From assembly GCA_050250915.1 (NCBI GenBank), contig JBFWNT010000004.1, forward strand, positions 124,001-188,000: a stretch of DNA of 64,000 nucleotides. The letters are read 5' to 3'. A program made the position numbers and the translations under genes. The DNA is from Miltoncostaea sp050250915 (lineage in GTDB: Bacteria > Actinomycetota > Thermoleophilia > Miltoncostaeales > Miltoncostaeaceae). The notes beneath the pieces were generated by a model. The model worked only from the letters and a program-made list of their open reading frames with translations, ran no database searches and was not told the origin of the DNA. Numbering within the stretch: the first letter of the stretch is position 1; every line of letters starts with the position of its first letter. Of this stretch, positions 25,358-33,862 are shown piece after piece.

Positions 25358-26886
25358 GCCGCCACCTCCTCGACGCGCGGGAACAGCGGGCCGGCGGGCG
25401 CGACCGTCGCGCCGGCCCGGCCGGCGCCCCAGGCCGCCGAGGCCAGCGCCACGTCGGCGGGGTCCTGGCCGAGCGCGGCCAGGATCCGCTCCGCGGAGCC
25501 CGGGATGACCGGCCACAGCATGATCGCCACCGCGCGCAGGCCTTCGGCCAGCCCGAACAGGGTCGCGTCCAGCTCGCCGGCCTTCGCGGGGTCCTTCGCG
25601 AGCGTCCACGGCGCCCGCTCCTCCACCAGCCGGTTGAGCCGCTGCACCAGGCGCCACGCGTCCTCGGCCGCGCGCGACAGGTCGAGCTTCGCGAAGTCGC
25701 CCTCCAGCGCCGCGACCGTGGCGGCCACCTCCGCCGCCAGCGCGCCCTCGGCCCCGGTGTCGGCGGGCACGACCCCGTCGCGGTAGCGCCCGATCATGCT
25801 CACCACGCGGTTGAGCAGGTTGCCCAGCTCGTTGGCGAGCTCGCCGGAGTAGCGCGCCTCGAAGCCCTCGGCGGTGAACGTGCCGTCCTCGCCGAACCGG
25901 ACCTCGCGCACCAGGTAGTAGCGCAGCGCGTCGATCCCGTACTGGTCGATGAACGGGAAGGGGTCGACGACGTTGCCCGTCGTCTTGCTCATCTTCTCCC
26001 CGCCCTTCAGGACGTAGCCGTGGATCATCAGCCGCCGCGGCAGCTCCAGCCCGGCGGACATGAGCATCGCCGGCCAGATGACGGCATGGAACTTGAGGAT
26101 GTCCTTGGCCATCAGCTGGAGGTCCGGCGGCCAGAACGCGGCGGTCAGGTCGTCGCCGGGGCGCGCGTACTGGAGCGCGGTCCGGTAGTTGAGCAGCGCG
26201 TCGATCCAGACGTAGATCGTCTGGCCGGGGTCCCACGGCACGGGGACGCCCCACTCGATCTGGGCGCGCGAGATCGAGAGGTCCTCGAGACCCAGCTCGA
26301 TCATCTTGCGGGCCTCGTTGTAGCGGGCCTGCGGCTGCACCCAGCCGGGGTTGGCGTCGTAGTGGGCCAGCAGCCGGTCGCGGAACGCCGACATGCGGAA
26401 GAACCAGTTCTCCTCCTCCACCCACTCGACCGGGGTCTTGTGCACCGGGCACAGGCGGCCCTCGAGCAGGTCGGACTCGGCGTAGAAGGTCTCCGACGCG
26501 GTGCAGTACCAGCCGCCGTAGCTGCCCTTGTAGACGTCGCCCGCCTCGTGCATGCGGGCCAGGATCCGCTGGACCTCCGCCTCGTGGTCGGGGTCGGTGG
26601 TGCGGATGAAGAAGTCGTAGGTGGCGCCGAGCACCCCGCCCAGGTCGCGGAACCGCGCCGACAGCAGGTCGGCGTGCTCGCGCGGCGTGCGCCCCTCCTT
26701 CGCGGCCGACGTGGCGATCTTGGCGCCGTGCTCGTCGGTGCCGGTCAGGAAGAAGACGTCCTCGCCGAGCTGCCGGTGATGGCGGGCGATGACGTCGGCC
26801 ATGATCGTCGTGTACGCGTGCCCGATGTGCGGGTCCGCGTTGACGTAGTAGATGGGCGTCGTGAGGTAGAAGCGTCCGTCGGCCAC
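25354..26886 (-). CDS. metG: Methionyl-tRNA synthetase
   Basis: The 510-residue class I synthetase charges tRNA-Met. The HIGH signature is HIGH in NADPHIGHAYT, and KMSKS is KMSKT in GGEKMSKTTGN. The DEHG motif is in LTGTDEHGAKI. There is a short connective region with a single Cys pair rather than the four-Cys knuckle, and no C-terminal EMAP-type tRNA-binding domain. That is the short form usual in actinobacteria. The GTG start at 26886 sits 8 nt after a TACACT box. Its TAG stop overlaps the tatD frame. Confidence 0.96.
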   Translation of the reverse strand: MADGRFYLTTPIYYVNADPHIGHAYTTIMADVIARHHRQLGEDVFFLTGTDEHGAKIATSAAKEGRTPREHADLLSARFRDLGGVLGATYDFFIRTTDPDHEAEVQRILARMHEAGDVYKGSYGGWYCTASETFYAESDLLEGRLCPVHKTPVEWVEEENWFFRMSAFRDRLLAHYDANPGWVQPQARYNEARKMIELGLEDLSISRAQIEWGVPVPWDPGQTIYVWIDALLNYRTALQYARPGDDLTAAFWPPDLQLMAKDILKFHAVIWPAMLMSAGLELPRRLMIHGYVLKGGEKMSKTTGNVVDPFPFIDQYGIDALRYYLVREVRFGEDGTFTAEGFEARYSGELANELGNLLNRVVSMIGRYRDGVVPADTGAEGALAAEVAATVAALEGDFAKLDLSRAAEDAWRLVQRLNRLVEERAPWTLAKDPAKAGELDATLFGLAEGLRAVAIMLWPVIPGSAERILAALGQDPADVALASAAWGAGRAGATVAPAGPLFPRVEEVAA

Positions 26887-26894
26887 GACCCCGG

Positions 26895-26900
26895 AGTGTA
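26895..26900 (-). promoter_or_regulatory. Leaderless-type -10 box before metG
   Basis: On the minus strand TACACT ends 8 nt before the GTG at 26886. It lies within the 23-bp gap to the divergent gene at 26910, so the two promoters must overlap. Confidence 0.5.
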
Positions 26901-26909
26901 GAGACCGCC

Positions 26910-27434
26910 GTGACCCCTCCTCCCCGCGCCCTCGCGGCGATCTGCGCCGTGGCCGACCGCCTCGCGGCGGCGGGCGTGCCCTGGGTGCTGACCGGCAGCG
27001 CCGGCCGGGCCCTGCTGGGCGCCGGCGCACGCCCGGCCGACATCGACCTGGAGGTCGCCGAGGCCGACGTGGCGCGCGCGGCGGCGGCGTTCGGGGCGGC
27101 GCCCGTGCGGTCGTCCGGCGGCGGGCGCAGCTCCCTGCGGGCCGCGGGCCGCGTCGCCGGGATGGAGGTGGACGTCACCGGCGGTTTCGTGCTGGAGGGG
27201 CCGGAGCTGCGCCTGCCCGACGGCTTCGCCCTGCAGCGCGCCTGGGCCGTGGAGGTGAGGGTCGCCGGACGCACCGTGGCGGTCTCGCCGCCCGAGGAGA
27301 CGCTGGTCCGGCGGCTCGTGGCGGGCGACCGGGCGGGCGTGGCCCGGCTCGCGGCCACCCCGGGGCTGCCGCCGCTGCGCGCCGCCTACGTGGCGGAGCG
27401 CCTGCGGTCGGCCTCCTCCACCGCCGCGCGGTAG
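26910..27434 (+). CDS. Nucleotidyltransferase-fold protein, unknown substrate
   Basis: The 174-residue protein carries a polymerase-beta-type nucleotidyltransferase pattern: WVLTGSAGRALLG followed by DIDLEV (GS plus DxD), and later MEVDVTG as the likely third acidic position. This resembles minimal or kanamycin-type nucleotidyltransferases. No partner toxin or HEPN gene is adjacent, so a toxin-antitoxin role is not supported. The GTG start lies 23 bp from the divergent metG start. The last 49 bp overlap the convergent rsmI gene. Confidence 0.7.
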   Translation: MTPPPRALAAICAVADRLAAAGVPWVLTGSAGRALLGAGARPADIDLEVAEADVARAAAAFGAAPVRSSGGGRSSLRAAGRVAGMEVDVTGGFVLEGPELRLPDGFALQRAWAVEVRVAGRTVAVSPPEETLVRRLVAGDRAGVARLAATPGLPPLRAAYVAERLRSASSTAAR

Positions 27435-28243
27435 GCGGCGTTCCGCCGGGCCAGGCCGAGCGCCGCCGCCAGGTCGGCGGCCCGGCCGGCGCCGAGGCCG
27501 GCGTCGAGCATGTGGCCGAGGGCCTCGCGCAGCCGGCCGGCGTCACCCTCGTCCGGCGCCGGGGCCGGCGGGGGCCCGAGCACCAGCACCACCTCGCCCT
27601 TCGGGGGCGCGTCGAGCCGCTCGGCCAGCTCGGCCAGCGTCCCCCGGAGCGCCTCCTCGTGCAGCTTGGTGAGCTCGCGGAGCACCGCGGCGGGGCGGTC
27701 GGGCCACCGCGCCGCCAGCTCGCGGAGCAGGCCCGGGAGACGGTTGGGGCTCTCGAAGACCACCGCCGGCACGTCCAGGCCCTCCAGGCGCTCCGCGAAC
27801 GCGCGGCGCTCGCCCGCCGACCGCGGCGCGAACCCGGCGAAGTGGAAGCCGCCGCCCTCCGCCAAGCCGGAGAGCGCGAGCGCCGCGGTGACCGCGCTGG
27901 GCCCCGGCACCACGGTCACGGGGATGCCCTCGGCGACCGCGGCGCGCACCAGCCGGGCGCCCGGGTCGCTCACCAGGGGCATGCCGGCGTCGCTCACCAG
28001 CGCAACCGTCTCGCCGCCCCGCATGCGGGCCAGCAGGCCCTCCTCCCGGGAGGCCTCGTTGTGGGCGTGGAGCGGCACCATCGGCGTCGGCGCGCCCGCG
28101 TGGCGCAGCAGCACCGCCGAGCGGCGGGTGTCCTCGCAGGCCACCACGTCGGCGTCCCGGAGGGCCGCGGCGGCGCGCGGCGCGAGGTCGTCGAGGTTCC
28201 CGATGGGCGTCGCCACCACCACCAGGCCACCCGCGCGGCTCAC
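27386..28243 (-). CDS. rsmI: 16S rRNA (cytidine1402-2'-O)-methyltransferase
   Basis: The 285-residue SAM-dependent methyltransferase of the tetrapyrrole-methylase fold 2'-O-methylates C1402 of 16S rRNA. It shows LVVVATPIGNLDDLAPRA, the loop ACEDTRRS, LVSDAGMPLVSDPG and VVPGPSAVTAALALSGL, all diagnostic of RsmI. The start is GTG at 28243, matching the usual N-terminus. Location beside metG is typical of actinobacteria. Confidence 0.95.
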   Translation of the reverse strand: MSRAGGLVVVATPIGNLDDLAPRAAAALRDADVVACEDTRRSAVLLRHAGAPTPMVPLHAHNEASREEGLLARMRGGETVALVSDAGMPLVSDPGARLVRAAVAEGIPVTVVPGPSAVTAALALSGLAEGGGFHFAGFAPRSAGERRAFAERLEGLDVPAVVFESPNRLPGLLRELAARWPDRPAAVLRELTKLHEEALRGTLAELAERLDAPPKGEVVLVLGPPPAPAPDEGDAGRLREALGHMLDAGLGAGRAADLAAALGLARRNAAYRAAVEEADRRRSAT

Positions 28244-28286
28244 GGCGCCCCTTCCCGTCCTCGTCGGTCGCCGGGCGGCGCCACGC

Positions 28287-28292
28287 TACCAT
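28287..28292 (+). promoter_or_regulatory. Leaderless-type -10 box before the LCP gene
   Basis: TACCAT ends 9 nt before the ATG at 28302, the longest gap among the boxes listed. Confidence 0.4.
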
Positions 28293-28301
28293 CCGGCGCC
28301 G

Positions 28302-29468
28302 ATGCCCCGGACCACCAAGCCCTACCGGCGTTATCGCGCCCGCGGGGGCGATGGCGACGACCGCGACGGACTCGACGAGCTGCGCGCGATGACGGCGCGG
28401 ACGTCGGGCGTCGCGTCACCCCCGGGCGCCCCGCCCGGCCGCGGCCGCGACGCCGCCCCCGGCACCCCGCCGCCGCCCTCCCGGCCCGGGCGCATGGAGC
28501 GCGCCCAGCGCCGGGCGCTGAAGCGCGAGGGCCGCCACTGGTACTCGTTCCGCGGCCTCGGCCCGGGCGGCTGGATCGGCCGCATCGCGATCCTGCTGCT
28601 CATCGGCATCTTCGTGTGGGCGGGGCTCGGCTACATGGCGCTGAACAGCGCCGTGGGCGAGGCCAACGACAAGGTCACCGCATCGGGGCGCGCGGCGCTC
28701 GACAAGCCCTCCGGCGGGCTGCTCGGCACCCCCCAGAACACGCTGATCCTGGGCGTCGACGCCCGTAAGGGCAAGACCCGCAGCCGCGCCGACACGATCC
28801 TGATCATGCGCACCGACCCGGACTCGGGCCGCATCAAGTACCTGTCGATCCCGCGCGACTGGCGCGTCGACCTGCCCGTCTACGGCACGCAGAAGATCAA
28901 CGCCGCGTTCTTCTTCTTCGGCCAGGCCGGGATGATCAAGGCGGTGAAGCAGCTGACGGGGCTGCCCATCAACCACATCATGGTCATCAAGTTCAACGGC
29001 TTCCCCAGGATGGTGGACGCCGTCGGCGGCGTGACGGTCAACAACCCGACCGCCCTCGTCGACTGCCCCTACGAGGCGGGCCAGCGGGTGAGCTTCCCCG
29101 CCGGACGACAGTCGCTGGACGGGCAGCAGGCGCTGGTGTTCGCCCGCGTCCGCAAGTGCGACAGCGACCTGAACCGCGCGCTGCGCCAGCAGGCGGTAGT
29201 GGCGGGGATGAAGAGCAAGGTGCTCTCGTTCTCCAACCTGTGGCGCGCGCCGTGGCAGGGCGCCGGCGTGGTGCGCAACATCGGCACCGACCTGGGCACC
29301 ACGGACATGATCAAGATGGGGTGGCTACAGGCGCGCCTGCAGCAGCGCAACGGCGACCGCATCCTGCTGGCCGGGACGCCCGAGAGCATCGACGGCATCG
29401 ACTACGTCGTGCAGACCGACCCCGACCTGAACGAGCGCCAGATCGCGAAGTTCGTGCGGTCCGACTAG
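28302..29468 (+). CDS. LytR/CpsA/Psr (LCP) family cell-wall glycopolymer ligase
   Basis: The 388-residue membrane protein has a long basic, Pro-rich cytoplasmic tail (residues 1-90), one membrane helix (about 92-115) and an extracellular LCP domain. The LCP domain carries NTLILGVDAR, SRADTILIMRTD, YLSIPRDWRVDLP and ALVFARVRKCDSDLNRALRQQ, with the conserved Asp and Arg residues that bind the polyprenyl pyrophosphate. LCP enzymes attach secondary polymers such as teichoic acid or arabinogalactan to peptidoglycan. The polymer used here is unknown. It is convergent with the DUF389 gene. Confidence 0.92.
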   Translation: MPRTTKPYRRYRARGGDGDDRDGLDELRAMTARTSGVASPPGAPPGRGRDAAPGTPPPPSRPGRMERAQRRALKREGRHWYSFRGLGPGGWIGRIAILLLIGIFVWAGLGYMALNSAVGEANDKVTASGRAALDKPSGGLLGTPQNTLILGVDARKGKTRSRADTILIMRTDPDSGRIKYLSIPRDWRVDLPVYGTQKINAAFFFFGQAGMIKAVKQLTGLPINHIMVIKFNGFPRMVDAVGGVTVNNPTALVDCPYEAGQRVSFPAGRQSLDGQQALVFARVRKCDSDLNRALRQQAVVAGMKSKVLSFSNLWRAPWQGAGVVRNIGTDLGTTDMIKMGWLQARLQQRNGDRILLAGTPESIDGIDYVVQTDPDLNERQIAKFVRSD

Positions 29469-30424
29469 CCCGCGCGGGCGCGCCGGCGGAGCCACACCGC
29501 GCGCTGCACGGCGAGGGTGAGGGTGCCGGCCAGCACGATCACCGTCAGGTTCAGCGCCAGCTGGCCGAGGGAGCCGCGCAGCGTGCTCCAGTCCTCGTAG
29601 GCCAGCGACACGCCGACGTTGGCGGCGGCCGGGATCGTGGTCACGGAGATCAGGACCCCGATCAGCACGCTCGACTTGGCGGTGGTCAGCGACAGCATCC
29701 CGGCGACCCCCGCGCAGAAGGCGACGATCACCGAGAAACCGTCGGGGTTGGCGATCACGTCGGACAGGCCGTGGTCGGCGGAGCTGAAGTGCTCGGGCGT
29801 GAGCCCGGTCGCGCGGTACAGCTCGGAGCTGAGCCACACCGCGGCGATGGCGACGGGGAAGCCGACGGCCAGGGCGCCCAGGGAGCGCCCCGCCAGGGTG
29901 GGTCTGCCCTCGACCAGCGCCACGCAGACGCCCGCGAGCGGGCCGAACTCCGGACCCACCACCATCGCGCCCACGATCAGGATGGGCGAGTCGAGAAAGA
30001 TGCCGGCGCCCGCGATGAGCGCCGCCATGACCATGAAGAGCAGGAAGCTCCAGTTGAGCGCGACCGCCTCCGAGGTGACGGCCTCCACCTCCTCCCACAC
30101 CACGGCGTCGCCCGGCGCGCCGGGCGCCCGCTCCGACGCCCGCACCGACGCGGCCGACAGGTGTCCGTCGGGGTGGTCCAGGCTGATGGCGCCCCGCTCC
30201 ACCACACCCAGGGCCCTGAGGTCCTCCACCAGGCCGCTCGCCCCCTCGCGGGCGACGTCGGCCATGAGCACGTCGCCCCGCGGCGCGACCGCCGCGCCGG
30301 GCAGGCGCACCACGTTGCAGGCCCCCGGAGCCGCCATGACGGCGTCGAGGGCGGCCGGACCCAGATCCTCGGGGACGAGGATCCGGAGGTGGACGACCGA
30401 GGCGGCCTCCTCGGGCGCGCCCAC
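29465..30424 (-). CDS. DUF389 family membrane protein
   Basis: The 319-residue protein has an N-terminal soluble domain of about 120 residues. Six membrane helices follow, with the DUF389 signature SPILIVGAMVVGPEFGPLAG and TTAKSSVLIGVLISVTTIPA. The biochemical function of DUF389 is not established. The GTG start lies 7 bp after the stop of the zinc-ribbon gene, so the two are probably transcribed together. Confidence 0.9.
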   Translation of the reverse strand: MGAPEEAASVVHLRILVPEDLGPAALDAVMAAPGACNVVRLPGAAVAPRGDVLMADVAREGASGLVEDLRALGVVERGAISLDHPDGHLSAASVRASERAPGAPGDAVVWEEVEAVTSEAVALNWSFLLFMVMAALIAGAGIFLDSPILIVGAMVVGPEFGPLAGVCVALVEGRPTLAGRSLGALAVGFPVAIAAVWLSSELYRATGLTPEHFSSADHGLSDVIANPDGFSVIVAFCAGVAGMLSLTTAKSSVLIGVLISVTTIPAAANVGVSLAYEDWSTLRGSLGQLALNLTVIVLAGTLTLAVQRAVWLRRRARAG

Positions 30425-30430
30425 GACCGC

Positions 30431-30763
30431 CTAGACCTTGTCGAGCCCCACGCTCTTGCCGCCGCCGGAGCCGCCCGAGTCCGACGACTTGGCCGGGGTG
30501 GACCCGCTCGTGCCGCCGCCGTTCGACGAGGCGCCGTCGCCGCCGCCCGAGCCGCTGCCGCCGCCGTCCTCGGAGACGGGCCTGCGGCGGGTGCCGTAGT
30601 CGGTGTTGTGGAAGCCGGACCCCTTGAAGTGGATCGCCGGCGCGAACAGCACGCGCGACGCCGCCGCGCCGCACACCTCGCAGGTGTCCAGCGCGTCGTC
30701 GGACATGCGCTGCATCACCTCGAACTCATGGCCGTTGACGCATCGGTACTGGTAGATCGGCAC
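30431..30763 (-). CDS. FmdB-family zinc-ribbon protein
   Basis: The 110-residue protein opens with the FmdB pattern PIYQYRCVNGHEFEVMQ and a CxxC pair (TCEVCGAAASRVL), a small zinc ribbon often called a regulatory protein. After residue 60 it becomes a Gly/Ser-rich tail ending in KSVGLDKV. GTG 30763 is chosen because GAGG lies 7 nt upstream and it gives the standard MPIYxYRC start; a GTG two codons earlier is also possible. It lies behind a TATAAT box and a CIRCE-like dyad, hinting at heat-shock control. Confidence 0.88.
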   Translation of the reverse strand: MPIYQYRCVNGHEFEVMQRMSDDALDTCEVCGAAASRVLFAPAIHFKGSGFHNTDYGTRRRPVSEDGGGSGSGGGDGASSNGGGTSGSTPAKSSDSGGSGGGKSVGLDKV

Positions 30764-30823
30764 GCGCACACCTCGGTGACGGGTTCGGCCGGCCGGTCGG
30801 CCGCGGGGGCTGGGCCGGGGTCG

Positions 30824-30829
30824 ATTATA
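30824..30829 (-). promoter_or_regulatory. Consensus -10 element (TATAAT) of the FmdB gene
   Basis: A perfect TATAAT on the minus strand is striking in such GC-rich DNA. It predicts a transcript start about 54 nt before the GTG at 30763. The -35 position falls at the edge of the CIRCE-like dyad. Confidence 0.65.
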
Positions 30830-30847
30830 GCCGAGGCCCCAACGGCG

Positions 30848-30874
30848 TTGGCACTCTCCGCGCGAGTGTGCCAA
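30848..30874. promoter_or_regulatory. CIRCE-like inverted repeat (possible HrcA operator)
   Basis: TTGGCACTC, a 9-nt spacer and GTGTGCCAA make a near-perfect inverted repeat. Against the CIRCE consensus TTAGCACTC-N9-GAGTGCTAA the left arm matches at 8 of 9 positions and the right arm at 7 of 9, with the exact spacer length. It abuts the -35 region of the FmdB promoter and lies 66 nt upstream of the divergent deacetylase gene. Confidence 0.55.
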
Positions 30875-30940
30875 AAGCCCGGTCCGGCGGGGGTCGTGTT
30901 GTAGCATCGGCGGGCGCGGGCAGGACCTGCGCCTTCGACG

Positions 30941-31738
30941 ATGACCCAGCCCATGCGAAAGGCCCAGGCGGTGCGCCGCGCCACGTGGGCGGGCGCAGGA
31001 GCGCTGCTCGGGGCCGCCGCGATCGCGCGACGCCACCCCGTCGCGGGCGCCGGCGTGCTCGCCGCCGCGGCGGCTCTCGGCGTCGCCGCGTTCCACCCGC
31101 GCAACCCGGCGCTGGGCCGCACGCTGTCGCGCGGGCCGTCCGACCGGCCGCGGGCGGCCCTGACGTTCGACGACGGCCCCGGCCCCTCCACGCCCGACGT
31201 GCTCGACGCCCTCGCGCGCGAGGGGGTCCGCGGCACGTTCTTCGTGCTGGGCCGCCAGGCGGAGCGCCACCCCGAGACGGTGCGCCGCATCGCCGAGGAG
31301 GGGCACCAGATCGCGAACCACGGCTACGACCACGGGATCCTCATCTTCCGGGGCGCCGCGCACGTGCGCGACCAGCTCGCCCGCTGCGAGGCCGCCGTCG
31401 CCGCCGCCGCGGGCCCGGACGCGATGAGCCCCCTGTTCCGCGCGCCGCACGGCTTCCGCGGCCCCGCCACCGCGCTGGCCGCGCGCCGGTCGGGCTACCG
31501 GGTGGCGGCGTGGACGCGCGGCGTGTTCGACTCGGCCGAGCCGGGCGCCGCCGCCATCGCGCGGCGCGCCACCCGCGCGCTGGAGCCGGGGACGATCCTG
31601 CTGCTCCACGACGCCGACGGCTGGGCCCCGGAGCGGCCGCGCCAGCAGACGGCCGACGCGGTCGGCGACATCTGCCGCGCGGCCCGGGCCCGCGACCTGG
31701 AGCTGGTGACCCTCGACGAGCTGCTCGCGCCGGCGTGA
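30941..31738 (+). CDS. Polysaccharide deacetylase (NodB domain)
   Basis: The 265-residue protein has a hydrophobic N-terminal anchor (residues 12-48) and a NodB homology domain. Motif 1 is ALTFDDGPGPSTPDV, motif 2 is ANHGYDH, motif 3 is LFRAPHGFRGP and the late motif is ILLLHDADG. The family removes N- or O-acetyl groups from envelope sugars such as peptidoglycan or chitin-like polymers. It overlaps the next gene as GTGA, forming a three-gene unit. Confidence 0.9.
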   Translation: MTQPMRKAQAVRRATWAGAGALLGAAAIARRHPVAGAGVLAAAAALGVAAFHPRNPALGRTLSRGPSDRPRAALTFDDGPGPSTPDVLDALAREGVRGTFFVLGRQAERHPETVRRIAEEGHQIANHGYDHGILIFRGAAHVRDQLARCEAAVAAAAGPDAMSPLFRAPHGFRGPATALAARRSGYRVAAWTRGVFDSAEPGAAAIARRATRALEPGTILLLHDADGWAPERPRQQTADAVGDICRAARARDLELVTLDELLAPA

Positions 31739-32829
31739 CGACGCACACCACCACCCACCGCTGGCGCCAGGCGCGGCGGCGCCTGAACAGCCCCGTCGTC
31801 AAGATCCTGGTGATCGTCGCGGTGGGCGCGGTCGCCGCCTGGAAGATCGACCTGGGCGCGGTGCGCGACGCGTTCACCATCAGCTCGTGGGGCTTCCTGG
31901 TGGTGGCGATCCTCGCCAACTTCGCGTCGGTGGGCTTCAAGGGCCTGGCGTGGAAGGGCGTGGTCGACGCGTTGCCGGGCGTCCGCCGCAGGACCCGCTA
32001 TCGCGACATCCTGCCGCCGCTGTTCATCGGCTTCCTGTTCAACACGGTGCTCGCCGCCCGCCTCGGCGAGATCGTGAAGGTGATGCTGCTGCGGCGCCGG
32101 ATGGAGCGCCGGGGCGAGCGGCCCCCCACGACCACCCTGCTCGGCACGGTGGTGGCCGAGAACCTGGTCTCGACGATCACGTGGGTCGGGCTGGTGGTGG
32201 CGATCGGCCTGTTCCTGCCGCTGCCGTCGTACGCGTGGTTCGCGTCGATCGTGCTGGGCGCCGGGTGCCTGACGATCACGGTGGTCGCGCTGCTGTCGGG
32301 TCCCGGCAAGACGCTCCCGCCGTGGCTCAACACCGGCACGCTGTGGGCGCGGGCGCGCCGGGCGGTGTCGCGCCTGTGGGGCGCCGTGCGCGAGAGCCAC
32401 CTGGGCCTGCGCGACCCCCGCCAGATGAGCCTGGTGGTGGGCGCGAGCCTGCTGACGTGGCTCGCCCAGTGGGCGGGGATCTACTTCACGCTGTGGGCGT
32501 TCGGCCTGGAGCGGGTCGGCTGGGGCGGCGCGGGCCTGCTGCTGGTGACCGTGACGCTGGCGCAGGCGTTCCCGGTGCTGCCGGGCAACCTGGTGCTGTT
32601 CCAGGCGGCGGCCGTGGTCCCGCTCACGGCGTCGTACGGCGTCCCCGCCGCGGAGGCGCTGGCCTTCTCGGTGGTGCTCCAGGCGACGGAGGCCGTGGTG
32701 GGCGTGGCCGTCGGCTTCCTGTTCCTGGTCGCGGAGGGCGTCGGGTTCGGCGCGCTGCGCCGCCAGGCCGAGGAGGAGGAGCGCCGCAGCCGGCCGCCGG
32801 CCCCCGTGGACACGCTCGCCGGCCCGTGA
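31735..32829 (+). CDS. Lysylphosphatidylglycerol synthase-type/flippase-like membrane protein
   Basis: The 364-residue integral membrane protein has about eight helices and the UPF0104/LPG_synthase_TM features FNTVLAARLGEIVKVMLL and AFPVLPGNLVLFQAAAVVPL. It lacks the C-terminal aminoacyl-transferase domain of MprF, so it is the flippase-like half found next to glycan genes. The GTG start overlaps the deacetylase stop, and its stop overlaps the methyltransferase start, both as GTGA. A role in moving a lipid-linked envelope precursor is plausible. Confidence 0.85.
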   Translation: MTTHTTTHRWRQARRRLNSPVVKILVIVAVGAVAAWKIDLGAVRDAFTISSWGFLVVAILANFASVGFKGLAWKGVVDALPGVRRRTRYRDILPPLFIGFLFNTVLAARLGEIVKVMLLRRRMERRGERPPTTTLLGTVVAENLVSTITWVGLVVAIGLFLPLPSYAWFASIVLGAGCLTITVVALLSGPGKTLPPWLNTGTLWARARRAVSRLWGAVRESHLGLRDPRQMSLVVGASLLTWLAQWAGIYFTLWAFGLERVGWGGAGLLLVTVTLAQAFPVLPGNLVLFQAAAVVPLTASYGVPAAEALAFSVVLQATEAVVGVAVGFLFLVAEGVGFGALRRQAEEEERRSRPPAPVDTLAGP

Positions 32830-33467
32830 GGACGGGCGCCGAGGACTGGTCGGACCGCGACCACGTCCTCGCGTACCTGGCCCGGGTGGACGGGATGCCC
32901 CACCGGGCGGAGGGCGACGGGGTGCTCGACGAGGTGGTGCCCGCCGGCGCGCTGCGCATCCTGGACCTGGGCTGCGGCGACGGCCGGCTGTCCGCCCTGC
33001 TGCGCGTGCGGCGGCCCGATGCCCACCTGACGCTGGTGGACGTGTCGCCGCCGATGCTCACCGCCGTGCGGCAGCGCTTCGCCGGCGACCCGCGCGCCGA
33101 CGTCCGCGCCCACGACCTCACCGACCCGCTCCCCGCCGACCTGGTGGACATGGACGCGGTGGTCTCCGGCTTCGCGATCCACCACCTGGAGGACGACCGC
33201 AAACGCGCTCTCTACGCCGAGTGCCTCGCGGCGCTGCGCCCCGGCGGCGTGTTCTGCAACCTCGAGCACGTCGCGTCGCCGACTCCCGCCCGGCACGCCG
33301 AGTTCCTGGCCGCCCTGGGGCTGGAGCCCGGTCAGGAGGACCCCTCCAACCGCCTGGTCGCCGCCGAGGTGCAGGCCGGCTGGCTCACCGACCTCGGCTT
33401 CGCCGACGCCGACGTCCTGTGGCGGTGGCGGGAGATGGCCCTGCTGGCGGCGGTCCGCCCGGTCTGA
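32826..33467 (+). CDS. Class I SAM-dependent methyltransferase
   Basis: The 213-residue protein has motif I LRILDLGCGDGRLSALL, the acidic end of the second strand (LTLVDVSPPML) and FAIHHLEDDRKRALYAE, as in small-molecule or lipid methyltransferases. The substrate cannot be told. It is the third gene of an overlapping unit with a deacetylase and a flippase-like protein, so an envelope lipid or sugar is a reasonable guess. Confidence 0.88.
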   Translation: MRTGAEDWSDRDHVLAYLARVDGMPHRAEGDGVLDEVVPAGALRILDLGCGDGRLSALLRVRRPDAHLTLVDVSPPMLTAVRQRFAGDPRADVRAHDLTDPLPADLVDMDAVVSGFAIHHLEDDRKRALYAECLAALRPGGVFCNLEHVASPTPARHAEFLAALGLEPGQEDPSNRLVAAEVQAGWLTDLGFADADVLWRWREMALLAAVRPV

Positions 33468-33474
33468 CGTCGGG

Positions 33475-33795
33475 TCAGACGGCCGGGGGCGGGATCCGGA
33501 GGGTCCGGACCACGACCGTCCGGTCCCCCGCGTCGCCGGTCGCGCCCACCGTCAGGATCAGCTGCTCACCGGAGACGGCCGCGTCGACGGGGACGCGCAT
33601 CCAGTGCACGCCCGTCGTCCGGCGCACGCGCACCCGCTCCAGCGTCGCCGCGCCACTCCGGAGGCGCACGTCCAGGCGGACCGGGTCCGCGCTGCGGACC
33701 TCCACGAGCAGGGCGCGCCCACCGCCGGGGGTGCGGACCAGGCGAGCCGTCGGCAGCGTCAGGGGGTGGTTCAGGGTGTCGCCACGCGCCGTCAT
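33475..33795 (-). CDS. Small beta-rich protein, unknown function
   Basis: The 106-residue product starts at an ATG with GGAGG 6 nt upstream. Its sequence alternates short hydrophobic and charged strands (LLVEVRSADPVRLDVRLRSG, GVHWMRVPVDAAVSGEQL), suggesting an all-beta domain like those appended to secreted actinobacterial proteins, but no signal peptide is present. It is convergent with the methyltransferase, 7 bp apart. Confidence 0.65.
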   Translation of the reverse strand: MTARGDTLNHPLTLPTARLVRTPGGGRALLVEVRSADPVRLDVRLRSGAATLERVRVRRTTGVHWMRVPVDAAVSGEQLILTVGATGDAGDRTVVVRTLRIPPPAV

Positions 33796-33862
33796 CTCGT
33801 CCTCCCGGTTCGGTGTGACGGGAGGATCGGAACGCCCGCTCGGACGGAGGTGAGGTGCGCCT

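Noticed and set aside
25340..25370. Programmed -1 frameshift fusing MetG to TatD
   Set aside because: No slippery heptamer or downstream structure is evident, MetG ends at a normal length, and the same GTAG geometry at 10041-10044 favours coupled reinitiation. It remains an alternative explanation.
26910..27434. Antitoxin or toxin of a nucleotidyltransferase/HEPN pair
   Set aside because: No HEPN or other partner gene is adjacent; the flanking genes are metG and rsmI.
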